This document shows, in pieces, positions 1 through 5,256 of a DNA stretch of 13,943 bases (within the stretch, counting starts at the first letter, position 1; each line of letters begins with the position of its first letter). This DNA is from Bryobacterales bacterium (lineage in GTDB: Bacteria > Acidobacteriota > Terriglobia > Bryobacterales > Bryobacteraceae). Position numbers and translations under genes: made by a program. The notes under the pieces were generated by a model. It made no database searches. It saw only the letters and a program-made list of their open reading frames with translations, and was not told the DNA's origin. The stretch lies in assembly GCA_003487005.1 (NCBI GenBank), contig DNFG01000478.1, positions 1-13,943 on the forward strand, given 5' to 3'.

Positions 1-1630
1 GTTTGAGTGGCGGCGTGGCGGGGGCGGCATCGACCCAGACGGCGCCGGCGGCGAGTTTGTCGTAGAGCGCGTCCGCGCTCTCGATTCCGGAGACGGGCGT
101 CTCGGAGGCGTCTTCGATGGCGAAGACGCTGCCACGCTTCGCGGCGTGGATGGCGGCGGCACGGGCCTTGATGGCTGTTTCCGTCGAGGCTTCCGCGAGA
201 CTGGTCCAGCCGGCTTCGCCGGCGACCAACGCGAGAAACGCGGCCGGAGCGATGGCGGTTTCGGGCGCATCGAGCACCGTGGGGGCGAGAGCGTAGCTGT
301 GTCGCGCGGCGCCCGGGGCGGTGGGCGCCTCTTCGAGCGCTTCGAGGAAAGCCGGCGTAGCCACCTGGGCTTGCGCGAAGGCGGCATATCCGGTCTGGTA
401 GGGCGACATCACAACGACGAGGGCTTCGGGAGCGAGGCGGGAGGCGATGGCCTTCCACGGTTGAGCCGCACCGGCCGTGGCCGCTTCGATGAGCAGGACG
501 CCGATCGATCCGGCGGCGGCCTGATTGAGAGTGGTGACGGGTGCGAGATCCGGCGTATCGGCGGCCAGTGGGCCGCGCGCCACGATACCGCCTTCGCGGC
601 CCACGGCGCCGAGCAGCACATTGAGCGCGGCGATGGCGGTTTCGACTTCCTCGCCCAGCGGGCCGGCCAGTTCGCCGCCGCCGATGGCGACTGCCGGGCC
701 GCCGGCATGCAATTCGCGCGCGACGGAGGCGATCTCCCCGGGCTTCAAGCCCGTGATTTCCGCGACGCGGTTCATGGGCATTTCGTCGAGCAAGGTCTTG
801 AAGTGGTCGAGACCGGCGGCCTGCGCCGCGAGTCCTTCGTCCACGAGGACGCGGGCCAGGCCCAGCGCGAGAGCGCCTTCCGAACCGGGCAGCACGGGCA
901 GCCAGCGGTGGGCGAGACGGGCCGTGTGCGAGTACCGTGAACCGGCGTGAATGAAGGTGGCCTCGCCGCTCTTCCAGCGGGTGAGCATCTCGCCGGGGAC
1001 GCCCCAACCATCGAGCACCGGCGCGCCGAAGCTGAGCACGGTCCGGGCATTGGTGATGTCGAAACCAAGAGCGGGGGCGGTGGCCGGCAGCAGGCGGCGG
1101 ATAGCCGCGAGCGTCGCTTCCTCGGCGGCTTCGGGGGCCAGATAGAGGCCGCCCGCGAGCGTGGCGGCCTGCCGGTACAACGAACTCACCGCGCGGCCCG
1201 GACGCTCGTCCAGAATGGCGAACTTCGCACCCGTGCTGATCGCCGCGGCCACTTTGGCCGCGATCACCGACGGTTCGGCCTCTGCGCCGTTCAACCGGCA
1301 CGTCCGGATCCGCCGCGGATGCCACGCCAACTGGTGTGCGCCAAAAGCGAGCGGGCAGAGGGCGCCGTGGCTGACCGGGTGGTCCGCCGCCGGAGCGATG
1401 CCGATCGGGCGCGTGTCCACGCGGCGCACTTTGAGGCCGCAACCGGCCGCGCAGAGTGTGCACGTGGTGGCGACCTGGGTGATTTCACCGGGCTTGGGGA
1501 CCGGCAGCCATGGGAAGTTCTGCGTCCAGATCGAAACGTCGTCAAGCAGCTTGTAGGGAATGGGCGTGAAGGGCAGCGCCACAACGCTGCCGCCGCCGAA
1601 CAGAAGAAGATCTCTGCGAGTGATGGCCAT
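1..1630 (-). CDS. QrcB/ActB-like molybdopterin oxidoreductase-family subunit, Tat-exported (3' end outside window)
   Basis: Open without a stop from ATG 1630 to the window edge (543 codons visible). The N-terminus has a twin-arginine export motif (TRRDLLLFGGG, residues 4-14). The stretch LDDVSIWTQNFPWLPVP (29-45) is, from memory of the family, typical of the QrcB subunit of menaquinone reductase. It is followed by C57-x2-C60-x3-C64 and C92, a cubane [4Fe-4S] site of the molybdopterin oxidoreductase superfamily. Qrc and alternative complex III use such subunits as periplasmic Fe-S scaffolds, in Qrc without molybdenum; I cannot tell from the sequence whether this one binds Mo. GGAAGGGAG lies 8 bases before the start. 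It follows the cytochrome gene by 16 bases, the qrcA-qrcB order, so qrcC/qrcD-like genes (ferredoxin and NrfD-type membrane subunit) would be expected just beyond position 1. A true Mo enzyme is the main alternative. Confidence 0.82.
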   Translation of the reverse strand, partial: MAITRRDLLLFGGGSVVALPFTPIPYKLLDDVSIWTQNFPWLPVPKPGEITQVATTCTLCAAGCGLKVRRVDTRPIGIAPAADHPVSHGALCPLAFGAHQLAWHPRRIRTCRLNGAEAEPSVIAAKVAAAISTGAKFAILDERPGRAVSSLYRQAATLAGGLYLAPEAAEEATLAAIRRLLPATAPALGFDITNARTVLSFGAPVLDGWGVPGEMLTRWKSGEATFIHAGSRYSHTARLAHRWLPVLPGSEGALALGLARVLVDEGLAAQAAGLDHFKTLLDEMPMNRVAEITGLKPGEIASVARELHAGGPAVAIGGGELAGPLGEEVETAIAALNVLLGAVGREGGIVARGPLAADTPDLAPVTTLNQAAAGSIGVLLIEAATAGAAQPWKAIASRLAPEALVVVMSPYQTGYAAFAQAQVATPAFLEALEEAPTAPGAARHSYALAPTVLDAPETAIAPAAFLALVAGEAGWTSLAEASTETAIKARAAAIHAAKRGSVFAIEDASETPVSGIESADALYDKLAAGAVWVDAAPATPPLK

Positions 1631-1646
1631 GTCGTGTGCTCCCTTC

Positions 1647-2231
1647 CTAACGGTGACAGCCAAGGCAGCCGGCCACGGCGCCCCGCTCCTGGTGACAGCC
1701 CATGCAGTCGTCCATCTTCATGCCCTCGTGGGGCTGGCGCCGCATTCGGGAAATGCTGGTGCCCCAGATGTCGCGGCTGTATCCGCTGACCACGTTGTAT
1801 TCGTACGGTCTCAGGCTCTTCGTCTTGCCATGATCCCCGTGACAGCGCTCGCATTCGATCTTGGCCCGCTCGGTATGGACCGAGTGGGAGAAGCGCGTGT
1901 TGATGGGCTGGCGGGAGTAAACCAGCCAGGGAATCTCTTTGCCGGGGGTGATGTACTCGTCGACGATCTTGCGCTCGTTTTCGGTTTCGCCCACGGGTTC
2001 GGAATGGCAAAGGCCGCAGCTTTCCACCTTGGGGATGCCCGCGAAAGTGCCGTCCGCCCGGTATTCATGGCAGGACGAGCACTCCATCTCGGACTTCACG
2101 GTGTGGGCCGCGTGATCGAAATCAACCGGCTGTGTCTGCGCGCGGTACAGGGCCCTCGGGAAGGCCAGCCAACCGGCTGCCAGCATCACGGCCGCGCCTG
2201 CGGTGAAGAGTATAAAGCCGCGTTTCAGCAT
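1647..2231 (-). CDS. QrcA-like membrane-anchored multihaem cytochrome c
   Basis: 194 residues. An uncleaved-looking N-terminal helix (about 5-24) anchors it, with the rest periplasmic. Five CXXCH haem c sites are visible: 51-55, 72-76, 127-131, 176-180 and 189-193. FDHAAH (38-43) and FSHSVH (114-119) supply likely distal histidine ligands. The overall pattern (two N-terminal hemes, an EIPWLVY segment at 99-105, two hemes packed at the C-terminus) matches the c7/QrcA/ActA type that passes electrons between a periplasmic cytochrome network and the QrcB-like subunit encoded next. QrcA is usually described as hexahaem, so one site is missing or non-standard. The start at 2231 is preferred over an in-frame ATG at 2258 because AGGAG sits 4-8 bases upstream of it and the upstream start would overlap the previous gene. 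Eleven bases separate it from that gene. Confidence 0.88.
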   Translation of the reverse strand: MLKRGFILFTAGAAVMLAAGWLAFPRALYRAQTQPVDFDHAAHTVKSEMECSSCHEYRADGTFAGIPKVESCGLCHSEPVGETENERKIVDEYITPGKEIPWLVYSRQPINTRFSHSVHTERAKIECERCHGDHGKTKSLRPYEYNVVSGYSRDIWGTSISRMRRQPHEGMKMDDCMGCHQERGAVAGCLGCHR

Positions 2232-2242
2232 CGTCTCCTCGC

Positions 2243-3175
2243 TCAGGTTTGCGCCCACGCAGCGTGCGGGGCAAAGAATTCATTCAACAGACGGAGCAGT
2301 TCCTCGCGCTGCATCTGCCCGGCCAGGTCGGCCACGGCCACTCCGCCGTCATTCATCAGTGGTCCCAGGCTCGCCTCGCAGCGGGCCGTACAGCCGTGGA
2401 CGAACTCCGTCAGCCGCTGGGCTTCCTGGCCCATCCAGGCTACGGCCTGAGCACCATTCAGCAGGCCTTCGCGGACCTTCGCCGAGGGCGCTTCCCAGCC
2501 TTCAAACAGCCAGCCTTCGCCATACGGATCCTCAGCGAGCCGTTCGGGATGCCGCCGCAGATAGAGGTTCGCGCCGCTGATCAACATCGGATTCGGGAAG
2601 GTCACCGGCCAGGTCACCCCGTCCAGCGTCAGCGCCGCGCTGGGACGCCGCACGCCCTTCGCCGTCGCGAACGTGATCTCGCTGATGTTCTTCAGCGCCC
2701 GCGCCAGCAGTCCGTCAATGCCCACGTGACAGGCGCCGTTTTCACGCACGTCCAGCCACATGTGATTCGGCGCATAGTAGAGCCGCCGCGGTACCCGGAT
2801 CCCTTCCACCACAGGGTCGCGCTCGTCGCCCGAATGGACGCTGCTCAACCCCGGCTGCGCAAAGTTCAGATACAGGCTGCAATACTCGTACGCCCCGTCT
2901 CCGCACCGGCTCAACGAAGCTTCGCTGTAGGGCACGAACTTCGTCACCGGCGCCACCGAACAGAACTGCACCAGCCGCTCCTGCAGGTGGGGACACGCGC
3001 CGCATTCGCCAGCCTGCGCCGCTTCCGGGTGCTCCCGGTACACCACGCATTCCGTGTGCGCCGGGGTGGAACACCGTTCGAGGCCCATGGTTTCCAAACC
3101 ATTGCGGATCTGCATCCGCACCGGCGCTGCCGAACAACTTCGGACTCGCGTTTCCTTGAGAAATGGGCAGTTCAT
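2243..3175 (-). CDS. Cysteine-repeat protein with degenerate GcvH-like (lipoyl-type) domain
   Basis: 310 residues, no signal peptide or membrane helix, so probably cytoplasmic. The first 100 residues hold a tandem duplication of one motif: C-P-x-L-x7-C-S-x-A-P-V, then R-C-x7-C. Copy 1 has Cys 3, 14, 35, 43 and copy 2 has Cys 61, 72, 91, 99; each copy could bind an Fe-S cluster or metal. Residues about 133-235 follow the glycine cleavage H-protein fold pattern, including YYAPNHMWLDV, the VGID strand and the EDPYGEGW signature (215-222). No lysine exists between K173 and K233, so the lipoylated lysine of GcvH is absent (T188/W189 in its place). A C-terminal tail carries C262 and C266. GGGAGG precedes the ATG by a few bases. 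It lies between the small membrane protein and the cytochrome in one operon, which suggests a role as assembly factor or cytoplasmic redox partner. Function unknown. Confidence 0.8.
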   Translation of the reverse strand: MNCPFLKETRVRSCSAAPVRMQIRNGLETMGLERCSTPAHTECVVYREHPEAAQAGECGACPHLQERLVQFCSVAPVTKFVPYSEASLSRCGDGAYEYCSLYLNFAQPGLSSVHSGDERDPVVEGIRVPRRLYYAPNHMWLDVRENGACHVGIDGLLARALKNISEITFATAKGVRRPSAALTLDGVTWPVTFPNPMLISGANLYLRRHPERLAEDPYGEGWLFEGWEAPSAKVREGLLNGAQAVAWMGQEAQRLTEFVHGCTARCEASLGPLMNDGGVAVADLAGQMQREELLRLLNEFFAPHAAWAQT

Positions 3176-3204
3176 GTCCGCCTCCCGGCTCTCGATCCGT
3201 GCCC

Positions 3205-3444
3205 CTACCGGTCCTTCTTCTCTTCCGGTTCCACAGGCTCGCCGCCGTCGGCCATCGTCCAGCCCAGCTCCGGAATGTGCATCGCGTGCGTCTTCTCGCT
3301 CGCCGCCGCCCGCGCCTTCAGCCAGTACTCCACCGCGATGTTGTACGCCACCGCAGCCACGCAAATCAGCGTCACGATCCCCAACCCCAGGTTGGTCAGG
3401 TTGAGCCACAATGTCTCGCTATTGGACCAGTCGACTCCGAACAT
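3205..3444 (-). CDS. Small single-helix membrane protein, first gene of the respiratory operon
   Basis: 79 residues. It has a short N-terminal segment with several Trp/Asn (WSNSETLWLNLTN, 6-18), one hydrophobic helix (about 19-38) and a soluble, acidic-basic tail ending EPEEKKDR. The start at 3444 has a textbook AGGAGG six bases upstream; longer in-frame readings lack a ribosome site. It leads the minus-strand operon, 29 bases before the cysteine-repeat/GcvH-like gene. I do not recognise a named family. By position it may be a small accessory subunit, comparable to the tiny membrane subunits that accompany many respiratory complexes, but that is only inference. Confidence 0.72.
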   Translation of the reverse strand: MFGVDWSNSETLWLNLTNLGLGIVTLICVAAVAYNIAVEYWLKARAAASEKTHAMHIPELGWTMADGGEPVEPEEKKDR

Positions 3445-3514
3445 TTCAGGCCTCCTATTGCCGTTTCTTCCCGGCGGCGCGTCCGTTTGGACTCTCACCG
3501 CGCACCCTTTTCAC

Positions 3515-3531
3515 TGCACTTCCTGGACCAA
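3515..3531 (-). promoter_or_regulatory. Weak sigma-54-type -24/-12 candidate ahead of the respiratory operon
   Basis: Read on the minus strand this is TTGGTCCAGGAAGTGCA. The invariant GG and GC dinucleotides are 12 bases apart as sigma-54 requires, but flanking positions match the TTGGCAC...TTGCA consensus poorly. It would start transcription near 3504, giving a leader of about 60 bases before the ATG at 3444. I saw no better sigma-70 promoter for this operon. Confidence 0.25.
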
Positions 3532-3649
3532 ACCAGCTACCTTTCTGAAATCAGAGACTTACGTCCGAAAATAACTCTTGCGCCCCCTTCTGCGTGCCGG
3601 ATTCTCCAACATTCGCCGTCTCCGATTCCCACACAAGCGATGCCGTAGC

Positions 3650-3678
3650 TTGCCCCTCACCCCTGCCTGAGCGAGAAT
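3650..3678 (+). promoter_or_regulatory. Possible sigma-70 promoter of the hydrolase-GNAT pair (leaderless layout)
   Basis: TTGCCC (3650-3655), a 17-base spacer, then GAGAAT (3673-3678); each hexamer matches 4 of 6 consensus bases. Transcription would begin at or within a base or two of the ATG at 3686, and no Shine-Dalgarno precedes that ATG, so the mRNA may be leaderless. The rest of the 241-base divergent spacer (3445-3685) shows nothing else I can name. Confidence 0.35.
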
Positions 3679-3685
3679 CGCCTGT

Positions 3686-4582
3686 ATGGCCATTGAACGC
3701 ATCCGCGTGGCGTCCCTGCAGTACTTCATCCGCCCCGTGCAGACCTTCGAGCAGTTCCGCGACCAGGTGGATGCCCTTGTCGAGACCGCCGCCGACTATA
3801 AAGCCCAACTCGTCGTCTTCCCCGAATACTTCTCCGTTCAACTGCTGACTCTCGGCAATACCAAGCGCCCGATCCAGGACCAGATCCGCGACCTCGCCGC
3901 CCAGGTCCCTCGCTTCATCGAGATGATGAGCGCTCTGGCCCGCCGCGAGTCCATCTATATCGTGGCCGGCACCATCCCGACCATCGACGACCACGACTCC
4001 GGCATCGTCCACAATGACTGCTTCGTCTTCTCCCCCAAAGGCGAGTACGAGGTTCAGGGCAAACTGCACATGACGCGGTTTGAAAACGAGGAGTGGAAGG
4101 TCAGCCCGCGCTCCACCCTGAAAGTCTTCGATACCGACTTCGGCCCCTTCGCCGTCGCCATCTGTTACGACGTCGAGTTTCCCGAGATCGCCCGCGGCGC
4201 CGCCCGTCAGGGCGCGCACATCCTTGTTGTCCCCAGTTGCACGGATGACCGCCAGGGCTATTACCGCGTTCGCTACTGCGCCCAGGCGCGGGCCATCGAA
4301 AACCAGATGTATGTCATCCACTCCGGCACCGTCGGCTCTATTCCCACCGTCCCCGCCGTCTCGCTCAACTATGGCTGCGCCTCCATCCTCACGCCGAGCG
4401 ATTTCGCATTCTCCCGCGACGGCATCCTCGCCGAGGGCATCCCCAATCAGGAGATGATGGTGGTGGGCGAGTTGAACATGAAGACGATTCTGGATACCCG
4501 CACCAACGGCACCGTCCTGCCCCTGTTCGACTCCCACCGCTCCGCCGAAATCGCCACCCGCGTCGAAGTCTGCGAACTATGA
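3686..4582 (+). CDS. Carbon-nitrogen hydrolase (nitrilase superfamily)
   Basis: 298 residues, cytoplasmic. The nitrilase catalytic triad is plain: Glu47 in VVFPEYF, Lys126 in QGKLHMT and Cys160 in AICYDVEFPE, with a supporting Glu in FENEEW (132-137). These enzymes hydrolyse or condense amide or nitrile C-N bonds through a cysteine thioester. The substrate cannot be read from sequence, but the closest architecture I know is the C-terminal domain of Bacillus YhcX-type proteins, where a GNAT acetyltransferase is fused in front. Here the acetyltransferase is the next gene, overlapping by ATGA (4579-4582), so the two are translationally coupled and probably act together. The start fits the family's usual N-terminus (RIRVASLQY at 5-13). 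There is no ribosome site upstream. Confidence 0.9.
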   Translation: MAIERIRVASLQYFIRPVQTFEQFRDQVDALVETAADYKAQLVVFPEYFSVQLLTLGNTKRPIQDQIRDLAAQVPRFIEMMSALARRESIYIVAGTIPTIDDHDSGIVHNDCFVFSPKGEYEVQGKLHMTRFENEEWKVSPRSTLKVFDTDFGPFAVAICYDVEFPEIARGAARQGAHILVVPSCTDDRQGYYRVRYCAQARAIENQMYVIHSGTVGSIPTVPAVSLNYGCASILTPSDFAFSRDGILAEGIPNQEMMVVGELNMKTILDTRTNGTVLPLFDSHRSAEIATRVEVCEL

Positions 4583-5247
4583 ACATCGAGGTCCGCAACA
4601 CCCGGGCCGAGGATATCCCGGCCATCATTGAACTCTGCCGCCGTGTGTACCCCGAATCGCCGCCCTGGGGTGAAACCCAGTTGCGATCGCATCTCGACGT
4701 CTTCCCCGATGGGCAGTGGGTCGCCGTCGACCGCTCCGACGGCCTCGTCCGGGGCATGGCCGCGAGCCTGATCGTCTGGTGGAACGACTACGACGACGAT
4801 GACGACTGGCGCGACTTCACCGACCACGGCATGTTCACCAACCACGATGCCGAGAACGGCCGGACCCTTTACGGCGCTGAAGTGATGGTCGACCCCGCCG
4901 CCCAGGGCCATGGCATCGGCAAACAGATCTACCAGCAGCGCCGCGCGCTTGCTGAACGCCTCGGCCTGCTGCGCATCCGCGCCGGCGCCCGCCTCCGCGG
5001 CTACCACCACTACGCCGGCCAGATGTCCGCCGAAGAGTATGTCGCCCGTGTCGCCCGCGAGGAACTCGGCGATCCCACCCTCACCTTCCAACTCCACCAG
5101 GGCTTCCACGTCATGAAGGTGGTCCGCGACTACCTCCGCCATGACCCCGAAAGCCTCGGCTGGGCGGCCCTCATTGAATGGATCAACGAAGCCGTGGCCA
5201 CCCCGGCGGACTACCGGTACCGCAATCCGAAGTTCAGCCTCGATTGA
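4579..5247 (+). CDS. GNAT-family N-acetyltransferase
   Basis: 222 residues. The N-terminal pattern (IEVRNTRAEDIPAIIELCRRVYP, given here by position 3-25) is the usual GNAT beta1-alpha1. Motif A, which holds the acetyl-CoA pyrophosphate, is MVDPAAQGHGIGKQIYQ (103-119) with Q109-x-x-G112-x-G114. An acidic run, DDDDD (72-76), lies in the central loop. At 222 residues it is longer than a minimal GNAT, with a C-terminal extension that keeps the FHVMKVVRDYL element. It starts inside the stop of the hydrolase gene (ATGA), so expression is coupled. In YhcX-like proteins a comparable GNAT domain is fused to the hydrolase in the opposite order. The acceptor (amine, amino acid or peptide) is unknown. 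It converges on the ADOP permease gene with only 9 bases between the stops. Confidence 0.87.
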   Translation: MNIEVRNTRAEDIPAIIELCRRVYPESPPWGETQLRSHLDVFPDGQWVAVDRSDGLVRGMAASLIVWWNDYDDDDDWRDFTDHGMFTNHDAENGRTLYGAEVMVDPAAQGHGIGKQIYQQRRALAERLGLLRIRAGARLRGYHHYAGQMSAEEYVARVAREELGDPTLTFQLHQGFHVMKVVRDYLRHDPESLGWAALIEWINEAVATPADYRYRNPKFSLD

Positions 5248-5256
5248 TGGACCCGG

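Noticed and set aside
146..2450. Several long plus-strand open frames across the left end
   Set aside because: They lie antisense to the QrcB-like and cytochrome genes, are Arg/Gly/Ala-rich and lack domains, while the minus strand has Fe-S and haem motifs in frame.
3551..4537. 328-codon minus-strand open frame opposite the nitrilase-family gene
   Set aside because: The plus-strand protein has an intact catalytic triad. The antisense translation is Gly/Asp/Ala/Val-rich with no motif.
4786..4806. GAC/GAT trinucleotide run in the GNAT gene, considered as a microsatellite
   Set aside because: Only five consecutive Asp codons, mixed GAC and GAT, in a surface-loop position. Too short to call a repeat tract.
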